A DNA stretch of 64,000 nucleotides from Magnetococcales bacterium HCHbin5 (GCA_002753505.1 PEAG01000010.1:1-64000), one strand, 5' to 3'. Positions 1-9,859 are shown, numbered from the stretch's first letter. Made by a program: numbers and translations. The notes: generated by a model not told the origin, from the letters alone.

Positions 1-113
1 GGTGATTGGTGACGTGGCAATCGGTAACTTGCCAAACCGAGCCTACTCTTTTTCTACCCTGACAGCACCCCTTTCTGGCGTGCGATAATCATGGTCGGTG
101 GACGAAACGATGA

Positions 114-791
114 TCAAGGCCCAAACAACCGTTCAGCCATTGAATTGAATGTCCGAATGATTCCATCCTGGCCGACGACAACAATACCACACGGGGTATT
201 TTCGATCACCATCCGTTCCATCGCCTCGCCGAAGCGGATTTTTTCCTCTACGGTCAACCGCTTCAGGCCACCGGCCACGATGGTTGCGACCGTTTCAAGC
301 AATTTGATGGAGTCCGGGTTCTGACTCTCCTGAATCTCCTGCTGCTGCAGACAGAGCATGAAGAGTCCCGCCACTTTGCCATCGACAAGAATCGGCACAT
401 GGTAATGGCCATGCGGCTCCATACCCTCGCGGCGGATCTCATGTCGATCATCCATGCTGGAGGCAAAGTGTATTTTACCGGTCACAGCAGCCCGACCACA
501 CAAACAATGACCAACTGGCAACCTGGCACACCAGGACGCCGCCGCTTCGGTCATATTATGATGGGCCACCATGATCAATTCCGGTTGTGGTTCGTTCACC
601 AGAAAGGCGGCTCCGCTCTTTTCACTCCCCAGAAAAGAGAGACTCAAAAACAGGGTCAACGCACCCTCCAGCAACCCCTGAACAGTGGCCGCATTCAGAG
701 AGAGCTTAAGAAATTCGTTGACGGTATTTTGTTGACTGATCTCTCTGCGCAGGCAATCTATCTGGTCAAGCAGCTCTCCACTCATGAACAC
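114..791 (-). CDS. GAF-domain sensor protein, PAS domain truncated at the C-terminus
   Basis: 225 aa. A GAF-type sensory domain fills about residues 30-180 and includes the motif GHCLCGRAA followed by a conserved RHE and HGHYHVPI stretch, typical of GAF domains in signalling proteins. The last 30 residues are the start of a PAS domain (ENTPCGIVVV, then AERLFG), after which the frame stops. The full-length PAS of the upstream kinase continues for about 90 residues beyond the same point, so this protein has lost the end of its PAS and any output domain. I read the three frames after the stop and none restores a PAS, so this looks like a breakpoint and not a single frameshift. The GTG start follows AGGAG by 5 nt; an ATG two codons later is possible. 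It lies 28 bp after the sensor kinase and is probably co-transcribed. Known GAF ligands vary, so none is assigned. Confidence 0.7.
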   Translation of the reverse strand: MFMSGELLDQIDCLRREISQQNTVNEFLKLSLNAATVQGLLEGALTLFLSLSFLGSEKSGAAFLVNEPQPELIMVAHHNMTEAAASWCARLPVGHCLCGRAAVTGKIHFASSMDDRHEIRREGMEPHGHYHVPILVDGKVAGLFMLCLQQQEIQESQNPDSIKLLETVATIVAGGLKRLTVEEKIRFGEAMERMVIENTPCGIVVVGQDGIIRTFNSMAERLFGP

Positions 792-819
792 ATACTCTCC
801 TGTTGATCACTTTGACCCA

Positions 820-3144
820 TTACGCGCCGGGTTGCCCAAGAGGAATCCGAATCAAAAACTGAAGCCCCTGGCCCACACTGCTGCTGCAACTGATGGAGCC
901 CCCCATGGCATGGGTAACCAAATTGTACACAGCATGCAACCCCAGCCCCATTCCCCCACGATTGGGTCGTGCCAGAAAAAACGGCTCAAATATATGTTTG
1001 ATGACATCATCCGGCATGCCAACTCCATCATCATCATAATAAAAATGCAGAAAGCCTTTGACCTTCGAGAAGGTCATCGTGATCTGACCGGCCGCATCGG
1101 GTGCATAACCATGCATGTAGGAGTTGCTGAGCAGGTTGGTCACAATCTGGAACAGCGCGTTGGGATATCCCTGCATCTCCAGGTCTGCCGGACACTCAAC
1201 GACCACGGCCAGACGGGTATTGCGGATGGTACGGCGCAGTGTTGTGACCGCCGATTCCACACACTCTTTCACCTGAAAGGTCTGAACAATGTCGCCAGAC
1301 TGAATAACCGAAACCGATTTAAAACTCCGCACCAACTCGGCTGCCCGGTCCAGGTTGTTTTGGATCATGGCCAACAATCGCGAAGACAACGAGAGATGTT
1401 CCGCCAGTTCTTCCTCGGAGATCCCCTCGCGCTGCAAAAGTGTCTCGAAAGCGTGAATACGATCCGCCAACTCCGAGGCCGCCGTGATCCCGACACCCAG
1501 TGGCGTATTGATCTCATGAGCCACTCCGGCCACCATGTTGCCCAAGGCGGCCATTTTTTCGGACCGTATCAGCTCTGACAGCAATCGTTTTTCCTCGGTC
1601 ATATCGATGATGACCCCCAGAAAGGAGAAGTCACTCCCCATTGAGACGCGGTCAACGGCCAAACGAATCGGGAATATTTTCCCATCCTTGCCCACGGCCT
1701 CCATTTCGAAGGGGGGAAGGCCTAAAATCCGCTTGTTGCCTGTTTCGAGATAGCTTTTAAAACCCGCACTGTGCGCATCCCGCAGGGCAGGAGGCACCAG
1801 CTCTGTCAAATTTTTGCCAATAATTTCCGGCTTGTCATAGCCAAACAACCGCTCGGAGGCGGAATTGAACTCCCTGATCCTGCCATCCCCATCCGCTACA
1901 ACGATACCAAAGGGGGCTTTTTCGATAATAATGCGCTTTTGTTCTTCGCTGGCCATCAGGGTCGCTTCCCATCGCATGCGGTCTTTTTCATTGTGAAGTA
2001 CGCGCATGAAAAACATCAACAACAACCCTGTAAATATCAGAATGGTCACAGGAACAACTGCAATACCAAAAAAAACATACTGCTCACCGGGCGATGAATC
2101 ATGATGATGCACCGCGGTGAGTTGCCACTGCTGATCAAGGACAGTGAAAGAGCTTGTGACACTGAACAGCTCATTCGCAGGGAAGGAAGAAGGATCGTGT
2201 TCCTTGTCAGCATCCCGCTGTCGGCTGACATGGTGATACAAGAGGGTCTCCCCATGCGCAGCGGAAAGATCGTGCAGCCAGAAACTGACACCACGCTTTG
2301 ACAAGCCAGCAATCGCAGACTCAACCAAATCACCGAATCGAATCACCCCCACGATGAACCCCTGCAGATGGCTGCGCCGTTCCTCTATCGTCTGTACAGT
2401 GTTTCCACTGGCGTAAACGGGATGCACAAGCAGCATGCCATACAGCTCCCCCGTTTCCTGAACGAGTAAAATTCTCGGTGTAAGCGTGGTTTTTCCAGAG
2501 TCCCGGGCTCGTTCAAATGCCTCCAACCGCTGGGGGTCGGAACGGACATCAAAGCCGAAGGCCTTCTCATTGCCAGCAAATGGCTCCAGGTAGTAGACAA
2601 CGATATATTCATCCCGATCTTGTGCAGGCACCATCTGCCCCTGGGCGTGACGCTCTGTGATACGAAATCCCGGAAACTCTCGGGCCGTCTCCTGCTCAAA
2701 AGCACCTCTTTGATCTCCTGCCACCCGCAGGTTCCAGGTAAGGGCATGGAACCCCCTCTGACGACTCAGGACAGGACGAACGTAGAGAGCAAACTGTTGG
2801 CGATCCACCTGCCGGGTGGCCGCAAAAAATCCGCTTAAATCCTCCATAACATCCAGACATTGTTTGACACCGTTTTTGACCGCCTCGAAGCGTTCCATGG
2901 CATCCTGCTCAAACTTTTTGACATGGATCTGCTGAAAAAGCGTGTAAGCGGCATACGCCCCCACAACGGCCGTGGCCAACCCAACCACCAGAACGACCAT
3001 CATGAGTCGCAAAATGGATTGTCTCTTACTTGGTATATTCACCGTGCGCTCATAGGCTACAGGAATTAGACGACTGTTTACCATCCCAACGGGGTTGATT
3101 GCGCCCCCCTGCCATCCAGCAGCAAAACAGAAAATCCTGAACAT
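820..3144 (-). CDS. CHASE-PAS sensor histidine kinase
   Basis: About 774 aa, membrane-bound sensor kinase. Visible order: an N-terminal membrane segment (MMVVLVVGLATAVVGAYAAY), a periplasmic CHASE domain, a second membrane segment (VVPVTILIFTGLLLMFFM), one PAS domain (GIVVADGDGRIREFNSASER), a HisKA-like H-box (GVAHEINTPLG) and a HATPase with N-box NLLSNSYMHG and G-boxes DDDGVGMP and GGMGLGLHAV. There is no receiver domain, so the phosphate must go to a separate regulator. I chose the ATG at 3144 because GAGGG lies just upstream; the ORF could begin at TTG 3165 or ATG 3162, and a later ATG at 3084 also precedes the first membrane helix. The truncated GAF-PAS gene follows 28 bp downstream. The CHASE region resembles that of the divergently transcribed kinase at 3495, so the two probably sense related signals. 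Confidence 0.85.
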   Translation of the reverse strand: MFRIFCFAAGWQGGAINPVGMVNSRLIPVAYERTVNIPSKRQSILRLMMVVLVVGLATAVVGAYAAYTLFQQIHVKKFEQDAMERFEAVKNGVKQCLDVMEDLSGFFAATRQVDRQQFALYVRPVLSRQRGFHALTWNLRVAGDQRGAFEQETAREFPGFRITERHAQGQMVPAQDRDEYIVVYYLEPFAGNEKAFGFDVRSDPQRLEAFERARDSGKTTLTPRILLVQETGELYGMLLVHPVYASGNTVQTIEERRSHLQGFIVGVIRFGDLVESAIAGLSKRGVSFWLHDLSAAHGETLLYHHVSRQRDADKEHDPSSFPANELFSVTSSFTVLDQQWQLTAVHHHDSSPGEQYVFFGIAVVPVTILIFTGLLLMFFMRVLHNEKDRMRWEATLMASEEQKRIIIEKAPFGIVVADGDGRIREFNSASERLFGYDKPEIIGKNLTELVPPALRDAHSAGFKSYLETGNKRILGLPPFEMEAVGKDGKIFPIRLAVDRVSMGSDFSFLGVIIDMTEEKRLLSELIRSEKMAALGNMVAGVAHEINTPLGVGITAASELADRIHAFETLLQREGISEEELAEHLSLSSRLLAMIQNNLDRAAELVRSFKSVSVIQSGDIVQTFQVKECVESAVTTLRRTIRNTRLAVVVECPADLEMQGYPNALFQIVTNLLSNSYMHGYAPDAAGQITMTFSKVKGFLHFYYDDDGVGMPDDVIKHIFEPFFLARPNRGGMGLGLHAVYNLVTHAMGGSISCSSSVGQGLQFLIRIPLGQPGA

Positions 3145-3494
3145 CACCCTCACAGAGTACATCAACAGGCGACCAACGGCAATATAAAGTCATGACACGA
3201 CAAAACATTTCTGGAAGTGCAACGCCTTGAAAACGGATGCCTATTCAAGTCTGTAACCGTGTCGCACCCGCGAAACACCTCCATTATGCATCCAAAAAGT
3301 GTGTACAGCGGATCGAAGGCAGGTTAGAATTAGGGTGCCCGGGAGTTGGGGAAAAACAAATAATACATATATATTGTTTTCGATTTCTTTTAATTATTAA
3401 TAGCATAATTCAGACAAGAACACCAGTCTTATGATGTTTTTTTTGCACCATGAATCGGGAGTGCCACCAGACTTGAGTGGAAGGCATTAATTAG
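3145..3494. promoter_or_regulatory. Divergent intergenic region between two sensor kinases
   Basis: About 350 bp without a convincing gene. The part nearest the plus-strand kinase (about 3355-3415) is strikingly AT-rich compared with its surroundings, including a TACATATATATTG stretch and TTTAATTATTAATAG. Such a block is a plausible promoter for the 3495 gene, but I could not fix -35 and -10 elements. The short ORFs drawn here have no ribosome site and no recognisable product. Confidence 0.35.
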
Positions 3495-6400
3495 ATGAGA
3501 AGTTTCTTTAAGCTGCTGCCCCTGTCCGTGCTGATTGCTGGTCTGTTGGTGACATACCTCCTGTATCGATCGGCTGTGGAGGATGCCCAAGGGGATTTGC
3601 GCGATCGGTTTGAGTATCACTCGCGAGAGATTACGAGCCGCATTGCGCTGCGCATGTCTGCCTACGAACAGGTATTGCGAGGAGAGGCTGGCCTTTATGC
3701 CGCATCCGACCGGGTAGAACGCGATGAATTTCGTCGATATGTCAATGCTTTACAACTGGCAAAAAATTATCCCGGTATTCAGGGGGTTGGGTTTTCTCTG
3801 GTCATTCCTCCAGAGGAAAAAGAGCGGCACATTGAAGCCATCCGCAAGGAGGGCTTTCCCGAGTATGCTATCCAACCGGAGGGAGAGCGGTCGCTCTATA
3901 CCACCATCATCTACCTGGAGCCCTTCGCCGGCCGCAATCTGCGTGCTTTTGGTTATGACATGTATTCCGAACCGACACGCCGTGCTGCCATGGAACAGGC
4001 GCGGGACTCGGGGCAGCCCGCCATGTCCGGCAAGGTCACGCTGGTTCAGGAGATGGGTCAACAGGTGCAGGCTGGATTTTTGCTGTACATACCGGTCTAT
4101 CGTAATGGTATGCCACACGAAACAGTGGCCGATCGGCACGCAAACATTCTTGGCTGGGCCTACTCCCCCTTTCGGATGAGTGACCTCATGGCCGGCGTGC
4201 TGGGCCAGCAGGTCAATGAAATGGACCTGGAAATTTTTGACGGTGATACCCCCTCCCTCGAAGCGTTGATGTATAATTCGGTTGACGAATCATCCCCCGC
4301 TTCGGACCACCACATTCCCCTTTACCAAAAGGTGGAACCGATTTTGATCGCTGGCCACCTCTGGACAATCAAAATGCAGACTTTGCCCGCCTTCGAGGCC
4401 TATCTCGACACGCAACGGCCCAGGATCATGTTGCTGTCAGGAATGCTTGGCAGCGTATTGATCTCCCTGCTTGTCTGGCTGTTGGCCACTGGGCGGGAAA
4501 GGGCGATCAGAATGGCACAGGAGATGACCACCGAGCTGCGTCTGCATCGGGACCATTTGGAGGAGTTGGTAGGGGCGGCTACTGCGGAAGTCAAGGCTAT
4601 TGTCCAGACAGCAGTCAACGCAGTCATCACGATCGATGGGCAGGGCATCATCCATACCTTCAACCCTTCTGCAGAAAAAATGTTTGGTTGGAGCAGCAAA
4701 GAGGCAACCGGCCGGAATGTCTCCATGCTGATGGAAAACGCTCTGGCTGTCCAGCATAATGGATTCCTGAAAAAATATCTGGATACCAGAGAGGAGACCA
4801 TTATTGGCCGTGGTCGGGAAATTTTGGCCATGCGCAAAGATGGCACCTTCTTTCCGGCCTATCTGGCCGTGGGGCACGCCGAATTGTCGGGAGGGAGGCA
4901 TATTTTTGTGGGTTTCCTCTCCGACATTACCCTGCAAAAAAAGGACGAAGCAGAACTGAGACAGGCCAAGGAGGATGCGGAATCTGGCGCACGGGCCAAG
5001 GCAGCCTTTATTGCCAACATGAGCCATGAGATCCGCACTCCGATGAATGCCGTTATCGGTTTTGCCGATGTGGTGTTGCAGGACTCCCGCCTGACCCCCG
5101 AAACCCGTCAGCATGTCAGGACAATTCTCGGTTCTGCCAAGGCATTGCTGGGTATTATCAACGACATTCTGGATGTCAGCAAACTGGAAAGCGGCAAGTT
5201 TACCCTGGAGTCCGCCTGTTTCCATCTGCCCAATGCCCTGACAGAGGCCATGCGCACGGTGGAACACCGGGCAGCAGAAAAAAATCTGGACATTCGTGTC
5301 GAATATGATCCCACCCTGCCTGTCCGTCGGATGGGAGATTCCACCCGGTTGCGGCAGGTGGTCTTAAACCTGGTGGGCAATGCCATCAAGTTTACCGAAA
5401 AGGGGAAGGTCACCGTTGCGGTGCGCCCCGACATCCAACCGGATCTGCTCCATTTTTCTGTAACCGATACTGGCATCGGCATGACCCCGGCGCAATCTGC
5501 CAAAGTGTTTGAAGCATTTACCCAGGCAGATGCCAGCACAACCCGTCGTTTTGGCGGAACCGGACTGGGTACCACCATTTCCAAGCAGATTGTGGAGATG
5601 ATGGGAGGTAGGATTTGGGTGGAAAGTGAGGCAGGCAAAGGAACCGTTTTTCATTTTACCGTGCATATGCCCGTTGCAACCGTGATCGATGGGTGTCTGT
5701 ACGAAGAGAGGGATCTCGTTGAAGAGGAGTATGCTTCACCCCGTCGGTTTCAGATCCTGCTGGCGGAAGATATCGAGGCCAACGCCACCTTGGCCATGTT
5801 GCGCTTGCAACAGCAGGGGCACAGGGTAACATGGGCAAAAAATGGCCAAGAGGTGCTGGATCTGCATCGGCAGGGCCAGCATGACCTGATTCTGATGGAT
5901 GTCATGATGCCTCAATTGGATGGTCTGGAAGCAACCCGGGAGATTCGGGCAGCGGAGCAGAGAACGGGCCAACATATTCCCATCCTGGCATTGACCGCCA
6001 GTGTGATGCGTGAAGAGAGCGAACAATGCATGGCAGCGGGCATGGATGGGATCGAAGCCAAACCTATCGATTTCAATCGTCTTTTTTCCAGCATGGAGCA
6101 GCTTGTGCCCGCAGGAGCGGGAAAGCCCAATATTCATCGTACCATCGGCCTTCACTCCCTGGCCGCTATCAACTTTTCTCCTCTGGATGGTATTGTGGCG
6201 TATGAGAGGGCCATCAAAATCTGGCGGGATCCTGCCGCCTATCTCAAGGCATTACTCGCCTTTGGCCGGTCGCGGGCGAATGATGCGATTGAGATGGAAC
6301 GCTTGCTGTCGGCATACCCCGATGACACAGGACCGGCCCGGGCTATGGCTCATGCCTTGAAGGGGGTGGCAGGAAATCTGGCCATTGACCGGGTTGCCCA

Positions 6401-6812
6401 CTTGGCTACGGAGATTGATGCCGACTTAAAAACAGACCAAAAAGATTCTGCAGCATCCCGGTTGGGGGAACTGGATCGCGCCCTGCGGGAGTCAACGGCC
6501 GCTATTGACAGGATTCAGCCTGATACGTCCAATAACCAATCATCGACTTTGCAACCCTTCGATGAACGAACAATCCGACATCTGTTTGCGGAATTATCCA
6601 ATGCTCTGAAGACGCTCAATCCCGATCCGGTTGAGCTGATCATGGCCAAACTGGCTTGCTATATGACCAAATCGGAACTGGATGCCATCCAGCGATCCGT
6701 GGATGTTTTTGATTTTGATGCAGCTCGATCCCACGCCACTGCCTTGGCAGACGGGTTGAGCCTAAGACAGGGGAGATGGAGCGATGAAAAAAATATTGGT
6801 AGTGGACGATGA
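3495..6812 (+). CDS. CHASE-PAS hybrid histidine kinase with receiver and Hpt
   Basis: 1105 aa. N-terminal membrane helix (about 7-24), periplasmic CHASE domain (about 60-300), second membrane helix (about 315-335), PAS (about 370-480), HisKA with [14 protein letters not shown], HATPase (NAIKFTEKG; DTGIGMTPAQ; FGGTGLGTTISK), a receiver with phospho-acceptor Asp in LILMDVMMPQLDG, and a histidine phosphotransfer domain with AHALKGVAGN. A further helical tail of about 70 residues follows Hpt and resembles the tails of the other Hpt-bearing kinases in this window. All modules for an internal His-Asp-His relay are present. The stop overlaps the start of the HD-GYP regulator by 29 bp, so that regulator is the likely partner. 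AAGG precedes the ATG by about 10 nt. Confidence 0.9.
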   Translation: MRSFFKLLPLSVLIAGLLVTYLLYRSAVEDAQGDLRDRFEYHSREITSRIALRMSAYEQVLRGEAGLYAASDRVERDEFRRYVNALQLAKNYPGIQGVGFSLVIPPEEKERHIEAIRKEGFPEYAIQPEGERSLYTTIIYLEPFAGRNLRAFGYDMYSEPTRRAAMEQARDSGQPAMSGKVTLVQEMGQQVQAGFLLYIPVYRNGMPHETVADRHANILGWAYSPFRMSDLMAGVLGQQVNEMDLEIFDGDTPSLEALMYNSVDESSPASDHHIPLYQKVEPILIAGHLWTIKMQTLPAFEAYLDTQRPRIMLLSGMLGSVLISLLVWLLATGRERAIRMAQEMTTELRLHRDHLEELVGAATAEVKAIVQTAVNAVITIDGQGIIHTFNPSAEKMFGWSSKEATGRNVSMLMENALAVQHNGFLKKYLDTREETIIGRGREILAMRKDGTFFPAYLAVGHAELSGGRHIFVGFLSDITLQKKDEAELRQAKEDAESGARAKAAFIANMSHEIRTPMNAVIGFADVVLQDSRLTPETRQHVRTILGSAKALLGIINDILDVSKLESGKFTLESACFHLPNALTEAMRTVEHRAAEKNLDIRVEYDPTLPVRRMGDSTRLRQVVLNLVGNAIKFTEKGKVTVAVRPDIQPDLLHFSVTDTGIGMTPAQSAKVFEAFTQADASTTRRFGGTGLGTTISKQIVEMMGGRIWVESEAGKGTVFHFTVHMPVATVIDGCLYEERDLVEEEYASPRRFQILLAEDIEANATLAMLRLQQQGHRVTWAKNGQEVLDLHRQGQHDLILMDVMMPQLDGLEATREIRAAEQRTGQHIPILALTASVMREESEQCMAAGMDGIEAKPIDFNRLFSSMEQLVPAGAGKPNIHRTIGLHSLAAINFSPLDGIVAYERAIKIWRDPAAYLKALLAFGRSRANDAIEMERLLSAYPDDTGPARAMAHALKGVAGNLAIDRVAHLATEIDADLKTDQKDSAASRLGELDRALRESTAAIDRIQPDTSNNQSSTLQPFDERTIRHLFAELSNALKTLNPDPVELIMAKLACYMTKSELDAIQRSVDVFDFDAARSHATALADGLSLRQGRWSDEKNIGSGR

Positions 6813-7776
6813 ACCCAACAATCTGCAAGTGATACGGCAAATATTGAAAGATCATTATCAACTGATCTTTGCCACAAACGGGGAGAAGGCCCTGGAGGCA
6901 GCTGACACGCATCTGCCTGATCTGCTGCTGCTGGATATTATGATGCCGGGAATGAGCGGCTATGAGGTGTGCCGACAATTGCGAGCGAACCCCGCGACTG
7001 AACATATTCCAGTTATCTTTGTCACTGCCATGAGCGAGGTGGAAGACGAAGCCAAGGGGTTTGACGCAGGCGCAGTGGATTATATCCAAAAACCAGTTTC
7101 CGGGTCTATCGTATTGCGAAGGGTGCAGACTCACCTCTCTTTGGTGTGGGCCAAGGAGTTGGAGGAGAGCCAGAAGGATGCCATTGCCATGCTGGGCGAG
7201 GCAGGTCATTACAATGATACGGATACCGGTGTCCATATTTGGCGTATGGCAGCCTATGCCTGCACCTTGGCCAAGGCGGTAGGATGGTCGGAACTTCAGG
7301 TTAAACGGCTTGAGCTGGCAGCTCCCATGCATGATACGGGCAAAATCGGCACCCCGGATGCCATTCTGAAAGCCCCTCGCAAGCTGACGGCAGAAGAGTG
7401 GGAGATAATGAAGCAACATGCGGTCATTGGTGCCGATATTTTAAGTAAGAGTCGCACCCCGTTGTTTGTCATGGCTGCCGAAATCGCCCGATGTCACCAT
7501 GAAAAATGGGATGGCAGCGGTTATCCGGCAGGTCTGGTGGGGAATGCCATACCCGAATCCGCCCGGATGGTAGCCATTGCCGATGTTTTCGATGCCCTAA
7601 CCATGAAACGGCCTTACAAGGAACCCTGGAGTATTGAGGATGCCATGACCGAAATCCGCAAGGGTTCCGGAAGCCACTTCGAGCCGCGTCTGGTGGATCA
7701 ATTTGAGAAGATTCTGCCTGAAATGGTGCGTATCAAAGACGAATGGGCCTCAAAGGAGCAAGAGTTACATCCGTAG
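6784..7776 (+). CDS. RpfG-type response regulator, receiver plus HD-GYP c-di-GMP phosphodiesterase
   Basis: 330 aa. An N-terminal receiver (residues 1-120) has the acidic pair VVDDE and phospho-acceptor Asp51 in LLLDIMMPG. The C-terminal HD-GYP domain has the metal-binding HD in MHDTGKIGTPDA and the diagnostic HHEKWDGSGYP, so both signature motifs are intact. The family hydrolyses cyclic di-GMP to pGpG or GMP in the cytoplasm. The gene overlaps the upstream hybrid kinase, and GGAG precedes the ATG, so translation is probably coupled. Phosphorylation by that kinase's Hpt would link the periplasmic signal seen by CHASE to c-di-GMP breakdown. That last step is inference from gene order. Two T-runs about 85 bp downstream of the stop may mark the transcript end, but I see no strong hairpin before them. 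Confidence 0.92.
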   Translation: MKKILVVDDEPNNLQVIRQILKDHYQLIFATNGEKALEAADTHLPDLLLLDIMMPGMSGYEVCRQLRANPATEHIPVIFVTAMSEVEDEAKGFDAGAVDYIQKPVSGSIVLRRVQTHLSLVWAKELEESQKDAIAMLGEAGHYNDTDTGVHIWRMAAYACTLAKAVGWSELQVKRLELAAPMHDTGKIGTPDAILKAPRKLTAEEWEIMKQHAVIGADILSKSRTPLFVMAAEIARCHHEKWDGSGYPAGLVGNAIPESARMVAIADVFDALTMKRPYKEPWSIEDAMTEIRKGSGSHFEPRLVDQFEKILPEMVRIKDEWASKEQELHP

Positions 7777-7973
7777 GCAGAGATGCTGATACCGTGGACG
7801 CTACGCTGTTTGGACATCTCAACTGTGTGGCTCCTTTTTGATAGGACAGAACCCCAACGGTCTTTTTTTTGCTGTTGCTGTTTTTTTGTCCGAAGGGCAT
7901 CATGTTCAGGCAATAAATGGCATACAGCATGCTTTTCTCAAACAGGCACCTCGTTCTCTCCACGGAGGAAAAA

Positions 7974-9341
7974 ATGGAGACACAAGCGGTACGGCAACCG
8001 GCGGTTGCCGGCTCATTTTATCCGGCTGATCCGCTCCAACTGCGGGCGATGGTGCGGCAATTGCTGGATGCGGCTCCGCCTCCGGCGGAGGCCCCCGTCC
8101 CCTGTGCCATGGTGGTGCCCCATGCGGGCTATATCTATTCCGGTTATACAGCCGCCTGCGGTTATCGCAGCCTGACCGCAGCCCCGGCGGCCAAACCGTT
8201 GCGGGTGTTTTTGCTCTCCCCCAGCCATCGGGCTCCACTGTCGGGCATCTCGGTGGGAGACTACCGGGCCTATCGCACCCCGTTGGGAGAGGTGACCATC
8301 GACCAGGAGACGGTACAACAACTGGCCGCTCTGCCGGATGTCAGCCGGGATACCGCCTCCCATCAGCAGGAACATGCCCTGGAGGTGCATTTGCCTTTTC
8401 TGCAGGAGACCGTCGGCCATTTTGTTCTGGTGCCGATCATCTTTGGCCGTATCAGCGGCGGCCATCTGGCGGATATTGTGGCCCGCTTCTGGCAACCGGG
8501 TGATCTGCTGCTGGCCTCCACGGACCTCTCCCATTTCCATACCTATGCCGAGGCGCGCCAAAAAGATGCCCTCTGCCTGGAGGCCATGGCGGCCGTCAAT
8601 CCCCTGGCCATGTCCAAAACGGAAGCCTGTGGCAATACCGGTGTCTGCGCCCTGTTGGAGCTGGGACGGCGCAACCGCTGGCGTTCCGTCCTGGCCGACT
8701 ATCGCACCTCCGGTGATACGGCTGGCGGCAAAGAGCGGGTGGTAGGCTATGTCAGTTATCTGTTTTACCCCCCCGCTGCCAAAGCCTCGTTGGATCAACC
8801 AGTCTCCCTGCCCGCCTTGGCCCGTAGCCACCTGGCCAAGGTACTGCGCGGTGAAAGCGGGTTGACTGCGGAGAGTGTGATCAGCCAATCGGCAGCCACG
8901 GCCCGCCAGGGGGCCTGTTTTGTGACGTTGACCAAAGGGGGACAGTTGCGGGGCTGTATTGGCAGTTTGCAGGCACACCGCCCCTTGGCAACCGATCTGT
9001 TGGAAAACAGCCTCTCGGCAGCGGTTCGGGATCCCCGCTTTCCGCCAGTCACCGCAGAGGAGTTGGCCGAGTTGCGGATCGAGGTCTCCTTGTTGACCCC
9101 GGCCCAACCCTTCCCCTATACGGACGGCGAAGATCTGTTGCGCCGCCTGCAACCGGGCGTCCACGGCGTCATCCTTGCCAAAGGCGGCCATCGGGCCACT
9201 TTCCTGCCGCAGGTCTGGGAGCAGCTGCCGGATCCCCGGCTTTTCCTGCAACATTTGTGCGTCAAGGCGGGACTCGGGCGAGACTGCTGGCAGGAAAAGC
9301 CGGATATTGCTGTCTACACGGTGGAAAAAATTGTGGAATAG
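7974..9341 (+). CDS. MEMO1-like / AMMECR1 fusion protein (AmmeMemoRadiSam B-A type)
   Basis: 455 aa. The first 270 residues are a MEMO-family domain: QPAVAGSFYP at the start, VPHAGYIYSG, LSPSHRAP, HALEVHLPF and ASTDLSHFH, the motifs that relate MEMO to class III extradiol dioxygenases. The remaining residues are an AMMECR1 domain with the signature LRGCIGSL and FLPQVWEQLP. Fusions of these two occur in the AmmeMemoRadiSam system, in which a radical SAM enzyme is the third member. No radical SAM gene is adjacent here. The reaction is not established. The start was moved from the track's 7917 to ATG 7974 because GGAGG lies 5 nt upstream and family members begin close to the QPAVAGSFYP motif. 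The gene stands alone between the HD-GYP gene and a convergent receiver gene. Confidence 0.9.
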   Translation: METQAVRQPAVAGSFYPADPLQLRAMVRQLLDAAPPPAEAPVPCAMVVPHAGYIYSGYTAACGYRSLTAAPAAKPLRVFLLSPSHRAPLSGISVGDYRAYRTPLGEVTIDQETVQQLAALPDVSRDTASHQQEHALEVHLPFLQETVGHFVLVPIIFGRISGGHLADIVARFWQPGDLLLASTDLSHFHTYAEARQKDALCLEAMAAVNPLAMSKTEACGNTGVCALLELGRRNRWRSVLADYRTSGDTAGGKERVVGYVSYLFYPPAAKASLDQPVSLPALARSHLAKVLRGESGLTAESVISQSAATARQGACFVTLTKGGQLRGCIGSLQAHRPLATDLLENSLSAAVRDPRFPPVTAEELAELRIEVSLLTPAQPFPYTDGEDLLRRLQPGVHGVILAKGGHRATFLPQVWEQLPDPRLFLQHLCVKAGLGRDCWQEKPDIAVYTVEKIVE

Positions 9342-9382
9342 AAGGGGTCTCGACCAGCCCGCAAGCGGTGGTGATGCGCGGG

Positions 9383-9823
9383 TCAAGGGAGTTCATTGCC
9401 CAGAATTTGCTCAACATCCAACCCTTCCACCAATGATTCCAAATGACTCTTGAGTTTTGTTCTCTCCATGGCGTTTTTGACCCGCGCTCTCAGGACAGGG
9501 GGTGAAAACGGTTTGGTGATATAATCCTCGCCCCCCATCTCCAACCCCCGCGCCTCATCGATGCTCTCCCCCGAAGCGGTCACAAAGATGACAGGGATTT
9601 CACAGGTGGTCTGATTTGCCTTCAGTTGTTCGCACACGGCAAACCCGTCCATGACAGGCATCATGACATCCAGCAAAATCAAGTCCGGCCTGCTGAGTGC
9701 AATAAACTGCAAAGCCTCTTCGCCGCTGTTGGCAATGACGACTTCATGGTTGGGTGACAATACCATGGCAAGCAGTTTGGTGTTGTTCGGGTCATCATCG
9801 ACAACCAAAATGGATGTACGCAT
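9383..9823 (-). CDS. Response regulator receiver protein
   Basis: 146 aa, a receiver domain (residues 3-120) with VVDDDPNN, phospho-acceptor Asp52 in LILLDVMMPVMDG, a Thr/Ser switch in VIFVTASG and the conserved Lys in [10 protein letters not shown]. The 20-residue helical tail (LKSHLESLVEGL) is too short to be an output domain, so it probably acts by protein contact, like single-domain regulators in phosphorelays. AGGAAG precedes the ATG. It is the second gene of a two-gene unit, 36 bp after the SWIM-finger protein. No kinase is adjacent; any of the orphan hybrid kinases nearby could be its partner. Confidence 0.88.
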   Translation of the reverse strand: MRTSILVVDDDPNNTKLLAMVLSPNHEVVIANSGEEALQFIALSRPDLILLDVMMPVMDGFAVCEQLKANQTTCEIPVIFVTASGESIDEARGLEMGGEDYITKPFSPPVLRARVKNAMERTKLKSHLESLVEGLDVEQILGNELP

Positions 9824-9859
9824 TTATCTTCCTTTAGGAAACAGGGGAGAGCAACCCCC

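Noticed and set aside
1-113. Frameshifted continuation of the PAS domain
   Set aside because: I translated the three frames on the minus strand; none gives PAS-like sequence.
8013-9386. 457-aa minus-strand ORF
   Set aside because: Antisense to the MEMO1-AMMECR1 gene; no ribosome site and no recognisable fold.
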